Position numbers and translations under genes: made by a program. A stretch of 64,000 nucleotides of DNA from assembly GCF_900187605.1 (NCBI RefSeq), contig NZ_FYEA01000012.1, forward strand, positions 156,448-220,447. Reading direction: 5' to 3'. Numbering within the stretch: the stretch's first letter is position 1; every line of letters begins with the position of its first letter. This document shows, piece after piece, positions 32,135-41,289 of the stretch. The notes beneath the pieces were generated by a model that saw only the letters and a list, made by a program, of their open reading frames with translations, searched no databases and was not told the DNA's origin. The DNA comes from Pseudomonas sp. Irchel 3H7 (lineage in GTDB: Bacteria > Pseudomonadota > Gammaproteobacteria > Pseudomonadales > Pseudomonadaceae).

Positions 32135-35047
32135 ATGCCGCTCGCCACGTTGATTCATCGCGCCAGTTTGCCCAGCCCGCAGGTTTCTGCAGAGCAGGCC
32201 CAGCAATGGCTGGCGGAGCATTACGGGCTCAGCGGCAGGTTGCAGGCGCTCGGCAGCCAGCAGGATCTGAATTTTCGCGTCGACAGTCCGCGCGGTCGGT
32301 TCGTGCTGAAAATCTGCCGTGGCGATTACGCTCTGGTGGAGCTGCAAGCCCAGCATGCCGGCCTCAAGTACCTGGCCGAGCACTCGGCGGTGACGGTGCC
32401 ACGGGTGATCGCGGCCAATAATGGCGAGGATCTGCTGTCACTCGAGGTCGGCGGCGAAGCCGTCCATGTGCGGCTGCTGGATTACATCGAGGGCCAGCCG
32501 CTCACGCATCTTGATCACTTGGGGCGCGACGTAGTGGCGGGGTTTGGCCGGCTCTGCGGTGAGATGGATCTGGCGCTGGCCGGGTTCGACCATCCGGGCC
32601 TTGAGCGCACGTTGCAGTGGGATGCCCGCCACGCCAGTGCACTGATCAGCCATCTGCTGCCGGTGATCAAGGATGAGCAACAACGCACATTGATCGCCGA
32701 TGCCGCCGAACAGGCCGAGCGCCGTTTGCAGCCGTTGCGGGGCAAGCTGCCGGTGCAGGCGATCCATATGGACATCACCGATGACAACGCCGTCTGGGCG
32801 CGCGATGCCCAGCGTCACTGGCAGTTGCAGGGCGTGATCGACTTTGGCGATCTGGTGCGCACCTGGCGCATCACCGATCTGTCAGTGACGTGTGCGGCGT
32901 TGCTGCATCACGCTGGTGGTGATCCGTTTGTCATCCTGCCGGCGGTGCAGGCCTACCACGCGGTCAACCCACTGCAACACGAAGAGTTGCAAGCGCTGTG
33001 GCCTTTGATTGTGGCGCGCGCGGCGGTGCTGGTGCTCAGTGGCGAGCAGCAAGTCAGCATCGACCCGGCGAATACGTACAGCCGGGACAACCTTACCCAC
33101 GAGTGGGAGATTTTCCGCGTGGCGACATCGGTGCCTCAGGCGTTGATGGAGGCGGCGATTCTGGCGGCGGTGGGACAGGCTTTGCCGGCGATTGAGAGTG
33201 AAGGTTTTGCGCCATTGTTGCCCGGTCTGGTCGGACGCGAATTTGCGCTGATCGATCTTGGCGTGCTGAGTCCGCATTTCGACGCTGGAAATTGGGAGCA
33301 GGAGGGTATCGACCAGCGCCTGCTGACTGAAGCGGCTGTGGCGCATGGTTTGGCGGCGAGCCGTTATGGTCAGTACCGTTTGTCGCGCACTCGTCCCGAC
33401 AGTGCCGTTGAACCGGACACCTTCCCGCTGCACGTGGAATTGCGCGTGCCCGATGGCAGCGCCGTGGAGGCGCCGTTCGCAGGCGTCGTGCATCAGGCCG
33501 CAGACGGTGTGCTGCAACTCGATGGCCCGCAACTCAGCCTGCGGCTGTGGGGCGTGACACCGTCGCTGCACAGCGGTGCGGCGCTGGTCAAAGGTCAGGT
33601 GCTGGGTGCGGTCAGCGGCCCGTTGCGGGTGCAGTTGTGTCGGGGCGCGCAGCTCGATGCACCGTTGTTTTGCACCCCGGCGCAAGCAGCGGCTTGGCAG
33701 GCGCTGTGCCCATCGCCGGCCGCATTGTTGGGGCTGGCCTGCGATGCCGAGCCGGAGCTGGACGCGAAAACGTTACTCGAACGCCGCGATGCCAGTTTCG
33801 CCCGCACCCAGAAACACTACTACGTCGATCCGCCGCGCATCGAACGTGGCTGGCGCAATCATCTGATCGACATGCAGGGCCGCTCCTATCTGGACATGCT
33901 CAACAACGTTGCGGTGCTCGGTCACGGTCACCCGCGCATGGCGGCGGTCGCGGCGCGCCAATGGTCACTGCTCAACACCAACTCGCGGTTCAACTATGCG
34001 GCGGTGGCGGAGTTTTCCGAGCGCTTGCTGAAACTCGCGCCGGAAGGCATGGATCGGGTGTTTCTGGTCAACAGCGGCAGCGAGGCCAATGACTTGGCGA
34101 TTCGTTTGGCGTGGGCCTACAGCGGCGGGCGCGACATGATCAGTGTGCTTGAGGCCTATCACGGCTGGACGGTCGGCGCCGATGCGGTATCGACCTCGGT
34201 CGCCGACAACCCGAAAGCCCTGGAAAGCCGTCCGGACTGGGTGCATCCGGTGCCTGCGCCAAATACCTATCGCGGTGAATTCCGCGGCCTCGATTCGGCG
34301 CCGGATTACGTGCGTAGCGTTGAGCATCACCTGGCAAAACTCGCCGAGCAGAAGCGCCAATTGGCCGGGTTCATCTGCGAGCCGGTGTATGGCAATGCCG
34401 GGGGCATCTCGCTGCCGCCGGGATATTTGAAACAGGTTTACGGGCTGGTGCGCGCGCAGGGCGGCGTGTGCATCGCCGACGAAGTGCAGGTCGGTTACGG
34501 GCGCATGGGCCATTTCTTCTGGGGCTTTGAAGAGCAGGGCGTGGTGCCGGACATCATTTGCATGGCCAAGGGCATGGGCAACGGTCAACCGCTGGGTGCA
34601 GTAATCACTCGCCGGGAAATCGCCGAAGCGCTGGAGGCCGAGGGCTATTTCTTCTCTTCGGCGGGTGGCAGTCCGGTGAGTTGCCAGATCGGCATGGCGG
34701 TGCTGGATGTGATGGAAGAAGAAAAGCTCTGGGAGAACGCGCAGGTGGTCGGTGGCCACTTCAAGGCGCGACTCGAAGCGCTGATCGATAAACATCCGCT
34801 GGTGGGCGCGGTGCACGGTTCCGGGTTCTATCTCGGGCTTGAGTTGATCCGCAATCGCGAGACGCTGGAGCCGGCGACCGAGGAGACGGTGTTGCTGTGT
34901 GATCGCCTGCGCGAGTTGGGGATTTTCATGCAGCCGACTGGGGATGATCTGAACATTCTCAAGATCAAGCCACCGATGGTGACGTCGCGTAAGAGTGTGG
35001 ATTTCTTTGTCGACATGCTCGATCGGGTGCTCACCGAGGGCCTTTGA
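32135..35047 (+). CDS. Phosphotransferase / M23-like / class III aminotransferase fusion
   Basis: The 970-residue protein has three parts. Residues about 1-340 form an aminoglycoside/homoserine-kinase-like phosphotransferase with the catalytic loop AIHMDITDDNAVW and metal site VIDFGDLV. Residues about 425-515 resemble the beta-rich M23/biotinyl-type fold (VEAPFAGVVHQAADGVLQLD). Residues about 550-970 are a PLP class III aminotransferase with DEVQVGYGRMG and the Schiff-base lysine in CMAKGMGNGQP. The fusion suggests phosphorylation of an amino alcohol followed by transamination or phospho-lyase chemistry. The substrate is unknown. It precedes aguBA but is separated by repeats. Confidence 0.85.
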   Translation: MPLATLIHRASLPSPQVSAEQAQQWLAEHYGLSGRLQALGSQQDLNFRVDSPRGRFVLKICRGDYALVELQAQHAGLKYLAEHSAVTVPRVIAANNGEDLLSLEVGGEAVHVRLLDYIEGQPLTHLDHLGRDVVAGFGRLCGEMDLALAGFDHPGLERTLQWDARHASALISHLLPVIKDEQQRTLIADAAEQAERRLQPLRGKLPVQAIHMDITDDNAVWARDAQRHWQLQGVIDFGDLVRTWRITDLSVTCAALLHHAGGDPFVILPAVQAYHAVNPLQHEELQALWPLIVARAAVLVLSGEQQVSIDPANTYSRDNLTHEWEIFRVATSVPQALMEAAILAAVGQALPAIESEGFAPLLPGLVGREFALIDLGVLSPHFDAGNWEQEGIDQRLLTEAAVAHGLAASRYGQYRLSRTRPDSAVEPDTFPLHVELRVPDGSAVEAPFAGVVHQAADGVLQLDGPQLSLRLWGVTPSLHSGAALVKGQVLGAVSGPLRVQLCRGAQLDAPLFCTPAQAAAWQALCPSPAALLGLACDAEPELDAKTLLERRDASFARTQKHYYVDPPRIERGWRNHLIDMQGRSYLDMLNNVAVLGHGHPRMAAVAARQWSLLNTNSRFNYAAVAEFSERLLKLAPEGMDRVFLVNSGSEANDLAIRLAWAYSGGRDMISVLEAYHGWTVGADAVSTSVADNPKALESRPDWVHPVPAPNTYRGEFRGLDSAPDYVRSVEHHLAKLAEQKRQLAGFICEPVYGNAGGISLPPGYLKQVYGLVRAQGGVCIADEVQVGYGRMGHFFWGFEEQGVVPDIICMAKGMGNGQPLGAVITRREIAEALEAEGYFFSSAGGSPVSCQIGMAVLDVMEEEKLWENAQVVGGHFKARLEALIDKHPLVGAVHGSGFYLGLELIRNRETLEPATEETVLLCDRLRELGIFMQPTGDDLNILKIKPPMVTSRKSVDFFVDMLDRVLTEGL

Positions 35048-35058
35048 CACTCACCCCT

Positions 35059-35143
35059 GTAGGAGCTGCCGAAGGCTGCGATCTTTTGATCTTGTTTTTC
35101 AAGAGCAAAATCAAGAGATCGCAGCCTTCGGCAGCTCCTACAG
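35059..35143. repeat. Intergenic inverted repeat, GTAGGAGCTGCCG type
   Basis: TGTAGGAGCTGCCGAAGGCT and AGCCTTCGGCAGCTCCTACA flank an AT-rich centre immediately after the fusion gene. Confidence 0.88.
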
Positions 35144-35218
35144 AGGTTCGGAGCTAATTCGATTTGTATCGGTATTTTGTGGTTAAAATTAGACGGAATT
35201 CATTTTTTTAGCTTCTAA

Positions 35219-35236
35219 AGCCGATATTTATCGGCT
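35219..35236. promoter_or_regulatory. Palindrome AGCCGATATTTATCGGCT upstream of aguB
   Basis: Arms AGCCGATA and TATCGGCT are perfect complements around TT, about 100 bp before the aguB start, in an AT-rich stretch. This is a candidate operator for the agmatine genes, where a TetR-type AguR is the known regulator in P. aeruginosa; no such gene is in the window. Confidence 0.5.
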
Positions 35237-35338
35237 ATAAAGTCGCCATTGCTCCGGCTTGGTGATCTCATGTCCGGTGCGCGCGTTTTCTTTTCGGTCG
35301 AATTGTCGACCGTCAAAGCACTTGCCCGGAGATGATTC

Positions 35339-36217
35339 ATGAGCCGTATCGTTACCGTTGCCGCCACCCAGATGGCCTGTTCGTGGGATCTGCAAGCCAA
35401 CCTCGAAATCGCTGAACGGCTGGTGCGCGAAGCCGCCGCCAAAGGCGCGCAGATCATCCTGATTCAGGAGCTGTTCGAGGCGCCGTATTTCTGCCAGAAG
35501 CCGAACCCGGACTACCTGCAACTGGCGACGACGGTGGAAGACAACGTCGCGATCAAGCATTTCCAGAAAATCGCCAAAGAGCTGCAAGTAGTCCTGCCGA
35601 TCAGCTTCTACGAACTGGCCGGCCGCGCGCGTTTCAACAGCATCGCGATCATCGATGCCGACGGCAGCAACCTCGGGATTTATCGTAAAAGCCACATCCC
35701 GGATGGCCCGGGCTACCACGAGAAGTATTACTTCAACCCGGGCGACACCGGTTTCAAAGTGTGGAACACCCGTTACGCGAAGATCGGCGTGGGTATCTGC
35801 TGGGACCAGTGGTTCCCGGAAGCCGCGCGCAGCATGGCGCTGCAAGGTGCGGAAATCCTGTTTTACCCGACCGCAATCGGCAGCGAGCCGCACGACAAGA
35901 GCATCTCCTCGCGCGATCACTGGCAGCGCGTACAACAGGGCCACGCCGGCGCCAACCTGATGCCGCTGATCGCCAGCAACCGCATCGGCAATGAAGAACA
36001 GGACGGCTACGACATCACGTTCTACGGCTCTTCGTTCATCGCCAACCAGTTCGGCGAAAAAGTGCAGGAGCTGAATAAAACCGAAGAAGGTATTCTTGTG
36101 CACACTTTCAACCTCGACGAGCTCGAACACATTCGCAGCGCGTGGGGTTCATTCCGTGACCGCCGTCCGAACCTGTACGGTGCGTTGAAAACCCTCGACG
36201 GTTCCCTGGAGTCCTGA
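35339..36217 (+). CDS. aguB: N-carbamoylputrescine amidohydrolase
   Basis: The 292-residue nitrilase-family protein has the catalytic Glu-Lys-Cys positions in IQELFEAPYFC, YRKSHIPDGPGY and VGICWDQWFPEAAR. AguB hydrolyses N-carbamoylputrescine to putrescine, CO2 and ammonia. It lies 5 bp before aguA and is almost certainly in one operon with it. Confidence 0.96.
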   Translation: MSRIVTVAATQMACSWDLQANLEIAERLVREAAAKGAQIILIQELFEAPYFCQKPNPDYLQLATTVEDNVAIKHFQKIAKELQVVLPISFYELAGRARFNSIAIIDADGSNLGIYRKSHIPDGPGYHEKYYFNPGDTGFKVWNTRYAKIGVGICWDQWFPEAARSMALQGAEILFYPTAIGSEPHDKSISSRDHWQRVQQGHAGANLMPLIASNRIGNEEQDGYDITFYGSSFIANQFGEKVQELNKTEEGILVHTFNLDELEHIRSAWGSFRDRRPNLYGALKTLDGSLES

Positions 36218-36222
36218 TCCCG

Positions 36223-37329
36223 ATGACCACCTTGAAAAGTACCCCGCGCGCCGACGGCTTTCACATGCCGGCCGAGTGGGCGCCGCAAACGCAGACCTGG
36301 ATGATCTGGCCCGAGCGCCCGGACAACTGGCGTCTGGGCGGCAAACCGGCGCAAGCCGCACACGCTGCGGTGGCCAAAGCCATCGCACGTTTCGAACCAG
36401 TGACCGTGGCCGTGTCCGCCGGCCAATACGAAAACGCCCGCGCGCGCCTCGACGTACCGAATATCCGCGTAGTCGAGATGTCCAGCGATGACGCCTGGGT
36501 ACGCGACAGCGGCCCGACTTTCGTCATCAACAACAGCGGCGAAGTGCGCGGTGTGAACTGGGACTTCAACGCCTGGGGCGGTTTCGACGGTGGTCTGTAT
36601 TCGCCGTGGAATCGTGATTCGCAGGTCGGCGGCAAGATCCTCGAGATCGAGCGTAGCCCGCGTTATCGCACTGAAGGTTTTGTGCTCGAAGGCGGTTCGA
36701 TTCACGTCGACGGCGAAGGCACGCTGATCACCACCGAAGAATGCCTGCTCAACCGCAATCGCAACCCGCACTTGGGCCGCGAAGAAATCGAAGCGGTGCT
36801 CAGCGCCAATCTGTCTGTGGATAAAATCATCTGGCTGCCGGACGGTTTGTTCAACGACGAAACCGACGGCCATGTGGATAACTTCTGCTGTTACGTGCGT
36901 CCGGGTGAAGTATTGCTGGCGTGGACCGACGATCCGCAGGATCCGAACTACCCGCGCTGCCAGGCTGCGATGAAAGTCCTGCAAAGCAGCACCGATGCCA
37001 AAGGTCGCCCGTTCACGGTGCACAAAATGCCGATTCCGGGGCCGCTCTACGCGACCGAAGAAGAGTGCGCCGGTGTCGATCCGATGGACGGTACGCAGGA
37101 GCGCAATCCGTCCGTGCGCCTGGCCGGCTCCTACGTGAACTTTCTGATCGTCAATGGCGGCATCATCGCGCCGAGCTTCGACGATCCGATGGATGCCCCG
37201 GCCAGGGAAATCCTGCAGAAACTATTCCCGCAGCACGAAGTGGTAATGGTGCCGGGCCGCGAACTGTTACTGGGTGGCGGCAATATCCACTGCCTTACCC
37301 AACAGCAACCCGCACCACACAAAGAGTGA
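36223..37329 (+). CDS. aguA: Agmatine deiminase
   Basis: The 368-residue protein matches the PAD-like agmatine deiminase family, with active-site blocks DDAWVRDSGPTFVI, EGGSIHVDGEGTLITTEECL, TDGHVDNFCCYV and the catalytic cysteine in GGGNIHCLTQQQ. It converts agmatine to N-carbamoylputrescine, the substrate of AguB. A terminator follows. Confidence 0.96.
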   Translation: MTTLKSTPRADGFHMPAEWAPQTQTWMIWPERPDNWRLGGKPAQAAHAAVAKAIARFEPVTVAVSAGQYENARARLDVPNIRVVEMSSDDAWVRDSGPTFVINNSGEVRGVNWDFNAWGGFDGGLYSPWNRDSQVGGKILEIERSPRYRTEGFVLEGGSIHVDGEGTLITTEECLLNRNRNPHLGREEIEAVLSANLSVDKIIWLPDGLFNDETDGHVDNFCCYVRPGEVLLAWTDDPQDPNYPRCQAAMKVLQSSTDAKGRPFTVHKMPIPGPLYATEEECAGVDPMDGTQERNPSVRLAGSYVNFLIVNGGIIAPSFDDPMDAPAREILQKLFPQHEVVMVPGRELLLGGGNIHCLTQQQPAPHKE

Positions 37330-37397
37330 GTTGAGTCGTAACAGCTTGAGTTGATTAACAAATCGGCCGAGCAGTGATTAGCTCGCTATGCATGTGA

Positions 37398-37433
37398 AGA
37401 AGCCCGCAGCCCGGTTGGATTGCGGGCTTCTTT
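37398..37433 (+). terminator. Terminator of aguBA
   Basis: AAGCCCGCA pairs with TGCGGGCTT, followed by CTTTG, 70 bp after aguA. Confidence 0.85.
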
Positions 37434-37575
37434 GTATCCGCTTGTCGACAAATGCGAAACCTTGGCATAGCTCTTGTATTCATCACCCGTGCACTAGGGA
37501 GGGGGGAGAACTTCAACAGTTCTGTCATAAACCTTGGATAACTTAGCCGCTCATGAACGGGGAGAGAGCGCTGAA

Positions 37576-37788
37576 ATGAACGCCGAAGTGAACGTAGTCA
37601 GCGAGCGGACGTTGCATCCCATGGCCGTTAACGGCGAAGCGCTCCAGATTGTCGCGCACTGGTTAAAGTCCAATGGAACGCGTCAGATCAGGGAACCTGA
37701 TCCGCGCCGGACGATGATCGAGCGTTACCCCGCTGGCCTGTTCAGCGAGGCCGAACTGGATGCATTGTGGGCTGTAATGGAAGGATAA
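37576..37788 (+). CDS. Small protein of unknown function
   Basis: This 70-residue protein begins MNAEVNVVSERTLHPMAVNG and contains RQIREPDPRRTMIERYPAGL near its end. I recognise no family. It is probably cytoplasmic, with no signal or membrane segment. The ATG at 37576 is preceded by GGGGAGAGAG; an in-frame TTG at 37534 is less likely. Confidence 0.65.
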   Translation: MNAEVNVVSERTLHPMAVNGEALQIVAHWLKSNGTRQIREPDPRRTMIERYPAGLFSEAELDALWAVMEG

Positions 37789-37869
37789 GAAGAACAACAG
37801 GGATTGGTCAAAGCGCTGCCGGGATGGCGGCGCTTTTTTATGCACGACTATTTTGTACACACCCATTCA

Positions 37870-37962
37870 ATGTGGGAGCGATCCTGCTCGCGAATGCTTC
37901 GGGTCAGTCGACATCGTCGTAACCTGATCCACCGCATTCGCGAGCAGGCTCGCTCCCACAGG
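37870..37962. repeat. REPIN (paired REP sequences)
   Basis: TGTGGGAGCGATCCTGCTCG and its inverted partner TTCGCGAGCAGGCTCGCTCC are about 45 bp apart, in the convergent gap before the siderophore receptor. Confidence 0.88.
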
Positions 37963-37975
37963 GATTTGTGTGAAA

Positions 37976-40069
37976 TCAGAAGCTGTAGGTGCCGGTCATC
38001 ACGACGCTACGCGGCGCACCCGGTTGAATCTGATACTGGCTGGTTGCCGATGCGTAGTACTCACGATCGGTGATGTTGTTCAGCGCCGTGCGCAAATCCC
38101 AATCCTTGAAGCGGTAACCGACCAGTGCATCCCAGCGACCATAACCCGGCAGCACGGTGGTGTTGGCGTTATCGGCATAGCGTTGGCCAACCAGGGTCAG
38201 ACCGGTTTCACCGTACCAGCCCATCTCCGGTTTCCAGGTCAGGAACAGGCTGCCGTTGTGCTTGGCGACGTTGTTGATGCGTTTGCCTTCCAGGCCGTTG
38301 TTGTCCTTCTCGATCTTCGCATCCTGCATACCGACGCCACCGCGCATGTACCAGTTGCCGACGATGTTACCGGTGGCGGTCAACTCGATCCCGCGCGATC
38401 GTTGCAGACCGGACATGACGGTCAGGGTCGGGTCGTTTGGATCGGTGGTGCGGCGGTTGTAGAGCTCCAGGTCATAGATCGCCAGCGTGGTGCTCAAGCG
38501 GTCATCGAACCAGTCGCTCTTCACGCCGATTTCTTTCTGCTTGGTCAGCTCAGGACTGAGGTCGTTGGTGTTGCCGGCCGCACCCGGGGTGATGCCGATC
38601 AAGCCACCACCCACGGGCGAAAACGTCTTCGACCACGAAGCGTAGAACGAGTGGTTCTGCAACGGCGTCCAGACCAGGCCGACGCGCGGGCTGGTGCTGT
38701 GGCTGTCGCGGTCTTCGGAGATGTTACGCAGCTTGTTGGTCGACTCGATATCGAAGGTGTCGTAACGCAAACCGCCAAGCAGTTGCCACTGATCGTTCAG
38801 GCGCAGTTGATCCTGCACGTAGACCGCACGGCTTTCGACTTCTGTATGGCTGCTGCTGGAGACCTGCATGCTGCCGGTGTGGCGCAGATTGCGGTTGGGG
38901 TTGTAGAGGTCGAGCGATGGCACGGGCTGCGCGCCCGGGGTTCTGCCAGTGGCGGCGTTGTACAGCGTCGGATCGCGGCGCTGACTGCCGATCTCGACGC
39001 CAGTGAGCAGACGATGTTCTAGGCCAAAGGTATCGAATCCGCCCTCGAGTTCAACGTTGTTATAGACGTTGCGGGTGGTCAGATCCTGCTGCCAGTGCTG
39101 ACGCGTGACCTTGTTGGTCGCCGGGGTGTAACCGGTGAGGTAGGTGTTGTCGAAATCACTGTCGAGCTTGAACACGCCGAGGGTCTGGCGCAGTTGCCAG
39201 TTGTCGTTGATCTCGTAGCTGAGTTTGGAGCGCAGCGATTGCGACTTGTCGTCAATGAAATCGTGATCGTTGCCGTAGGTGGTGTCACGACCGACATCGG
39301 CCGGGCGCCCGTTGACGCCGGGAATGCCGCGATCTGGCGTGCGGTTGTAGCGGCTGTATTCGTATTGCACCAACCAGTTCAGGTCCGGCGTCAGTTGCCA
39401 GCTCATCGACGGTGCGAACAACTGACGATTGCCGCTGACGCCATCACGGAAGCTGTTTTCATCCATGTTGCCCATGTTCAGGCGCAGGCTGATGTTTTCG
39501 CTCGGATCGGTGCTGAGGTCGGCGTAAAGACTGCGCAAATCTTCGCTGCCACCCTGGGCTTCGATGGTCGAGCGTCGGCCGAACTCGGGCATTTTGCTCA
39601 CGCGGTTGACGATCCCGCCCTGACTGCCCCGACCGTACAGCACGGCGGCCGGGCCTTTGAGCACTTCGACGCGTTCGATGTTGTGCAGGTCGCGCTTGTA
39701 TTGGCTGTCGTCGCGAATGCCGTCGAGATAGAAATCGTTGCTGGCATCGAAACCGCGAATGCGCAGGCTGTCGAAACGGGTGTCGGCGCTGCTGCTGACG
39801 TTGGGCATGCCGCTCAACGCGTCGCCGATATCATTGGTGCCGTAGTTGGCGACGTTCGCGGTCTTGATCGAATCGATCGCCTGCGGCACGTAGCGCACCG
39901 GGGTTGAGGTGCGGGTTGCGGTGTTGCTGAGCTTCACGCGCGGGTCATCGGCTTGCGCTTCGGCGCTGATCGCGGTGGCGGGTAACTCGGTCGCGGAGTA
40001 GGCAAAACCACTGGACAGAAAAACAGAAAGCCCAAGGGTGACGGGCGTAAGACGGAACGGGGCAGGCAT
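37976..40069 (-). CDS. TonB-dependent siderophore receptor
   Basis: The 697-residue outer-membrane protein has a signal peptide ending near FAYSA, then a plug domain (YVPQAIDSIKTANVANYG; RIRGFDASNDFYLDGIRDD; GPAAVLYGRGSQGGIVN) and a 22-strand barrel ending in MTGTYSF. It lacks the N-terminal signalling domain of FpvA-type receptors. The plug layout is of the ferrichrome/catecholate type. A Fur-like box lies upstream, which supports iron regulation. The ligand is not known. Confidence 0.92.
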   Translation of the reverse strand: MPAPFRLTPVTLGLSVFLSSGFAYSATELPATAISAEAQADDPRVKLSNTATRTSTPVRYVPQAIDSIKTANVANYGTNDIGDALSGMPNVSSSADTRFDSLRIRGFDASNDFYLDGIRDDSQYKRDLHNIERVEVLKGPAAVLYGRGSQGGIVNRVSKMPEFGRRSTIEAQGGSEDLRSLYADLSTDPSENISLRLNMGNMDENSFRDGVSGNRQLFAPSMSWQLTPDLNWLVQYEYSRYNRTPDRGIPGVNGRPADVGRDTTYGNDHDFIDDKSQSLRSKLSYEINDNWQLRQTLGVFKLDSDFDNTYLTGYTPATNKVTRQHWQQDLTTRNVYNNVELEGGFDTFGLEHRLLTGVEIGSQRRDPTLYNAATGRTPGAQPVPSLDLYNPNRNLRHTGSMQVSSSSHTEVESRAVYVQDQLRLNDQWQLLGGLRYDTFDIESTNKLRNISEDRDSHSTSPRVGLVWTPLQNHSFYASWSKTFSPVGGGLIGITPGAAGNTNDLSPELTKQKEIGVKSDWFDDRLSTTLAIYDLELYNRRTTDPNDPTLTVMSGLQRSRGIELTATGNIVGNWYMRGGVGMQDAKIEKDNNGLEGKRINNVAKHNGSLFLTWKPEMGWYGETGLTLVGQRYADNANTTVLPGYGRWDALVGYRFKDWDLRTALNNITDREYYASATSQYQIQPGAPRSVVMTGTYSF

Positions 40070-40113
40070 TTAACAGCGCATCCGAAAGGGTGGAAGAATT
40101 CGATCGCGCGAAT

Positions 40114-40132
40114 GGTAATGCTTTGCATTTAC
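40114..40132. promoter_or_regulatory. Candidate Fur box
   Basis: The 19-mer GGTAATGCTTTGCATTTAC matches the Fur consensus at 12 of 19 positions by my count and lies 45 bp before the receptor start. Confidence 0.6.
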
Positions 40133-40323
40133 TTCCGTTAATTATTCCTTATAAGTTCCCTGATCTGATTGTTTCAATTTGTGTCGCATTCGACACAATC
40201 TGCCTGAACGGCAATTTGACCGATTCATGAAACAGACTGAAAGCCATTCTGGCGTTTTTCCGCAAGAGTACGGGCACTAATCTGCCGCCATCGATTTCCC
40301 TCACTTTTTGCCGGAGTTTTCCC

Positions 40324-40992
40324 ATGATCCTTCATTACGTCTACGACCCGTTATGCGGCTGGTGTTACGGCGCCAAGCCGCTGGTGGAAGCGGCGCAGGC
40401 AGTGCTGCCAGTGATCGCGCATGCCGGGGGAATGATGAGTGGCGCCAATCGCCAGCGCGTTTCGCCACAACTGCGCAATTACGTCATGCCCCACGACCGA
40501 CGCATTGCCGAGTACACAGGCCAGCCTTTCGGCGAGGCCTATTTCGACGGTTTGCTGCGAGATCAATCGGCCGTGTTCGATTCGACGCCACCGATTGCTG
40601 CGGTCATGGCGGCCGAAGCCATCGACCGAGGCGGTCTGCGCATGTTGGGGCGGTTGCAGAGCGCGCACTATGTGGAAGGGCGACGCATTGCCGATTCAGC
40701 CGTGCTGTTGGAATTGGCGATGCAGATGGGCTATGCGCAGGACGATTTCCACATTGCGTTTGAGTCCGTTGATAGCGAGAGGCACGTAAAAGCCAGTCGC
40801 CAGTTTTTGGCGCAATTGGGCGGCCAGGGTTTTCCGACCATGGCTCTGGAGCAGGATGGCACATTCCAATTGATCGACATTAGTCCGTGGCTGGGCAAGC
40901 CGCAGGCATTTGCCGATTGGTTACAACAGGCAATCGTCCTCGATGAAAGCGGTAAATCTTCTGCATTCTGTTCTATTGATGGTTGCGCCTGA
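40324..40992 (+). CDS. DsbA-family thioredoxin-fold protein
   Basis: The 222-residue protein has a CxxC active site at the N-terminus (YDPLCGWCYGAKPL) and the cis-proline loop GGQGFPTMAL. It has no signal peptide, so it is likely a cytoplasmic DsbA/FrnE-like oxidoreductase or thiol transferase. Two extra cysteines in the tail (AFCSIDGCA) are unusual. The substrate is unknown. Confidence 0.88.
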   Translation: MILHYVYDPLCGWCYGAKPLVEAAQAVLPVIAHAGGMMSGANRQRVSPQLRNYVMPHDRRIAEYTGQPFGEAYFDGLLRDQSAVFDSTPPIAAVMAAEAIDRGGLRMLGRLQSAHYVEGRRIADSAVLLELAMQMGYAQDDFHIAFESVDSERHVKASRQFLAQLGGQGFPTMALEQDGTFQLIDISPWLGKPQAFADWLQQAIVLDESGKSSAFCSIDGCA

Positions 40993-41094
40993 TACGCACT
41001 GGATTCACTGGCTGTGTGCATTTCCCAGCAAGGAGTCAGCGCAAAATTTACGTTTCTTAGACGATTTTTACCTATTTAAAGACGATTCTTGAAA

Positions 41095-41124
41095 TTGACA
41101 CATTGTTCAGGGCGCGGCTACGAT
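41095..41124 (+). promoter_or_regulatory. Sigma-70 promoter before the OprD porin leader
   Basis: TTGACA at 41095-41100 and TACGAT at 41119-41124 are separated by 18 bp. Transcription would start near 41131, so the leader would be about 160 nt long and include the hairpin at 41172. Confidence 0.6.
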
Positions 41125-41171
41125 TCGGCCCAACGCCTGTGGCCAACCGCCATGACTCAAAATAAGGAGCA

Positions 41172-41206
41172 GGCCCGCCATCACGTTATCGTGGGCGGGC
41201 CTTTTT
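41172..41206 (+). terminator. Terminator-like hairpin in the porin leader
   Basis: GGCCCGCC pairs with GGCGGGCC, with CAC/GTG continuing the stem, followed by TTTTTGTTT. It lies between the promoter and the porin start, so it is either an attenuator or the end of a small RNA of about 75-85 nt. Confidence 0.8.
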
Positions 41207-41289
41207 GTTTCGGGGTGAATAAAAGAGTGCAAAAGCGCCGTTTCCGCCGTTCGACACAGCGCGTTTCAACCCGTAATAAGGAAAACAAA

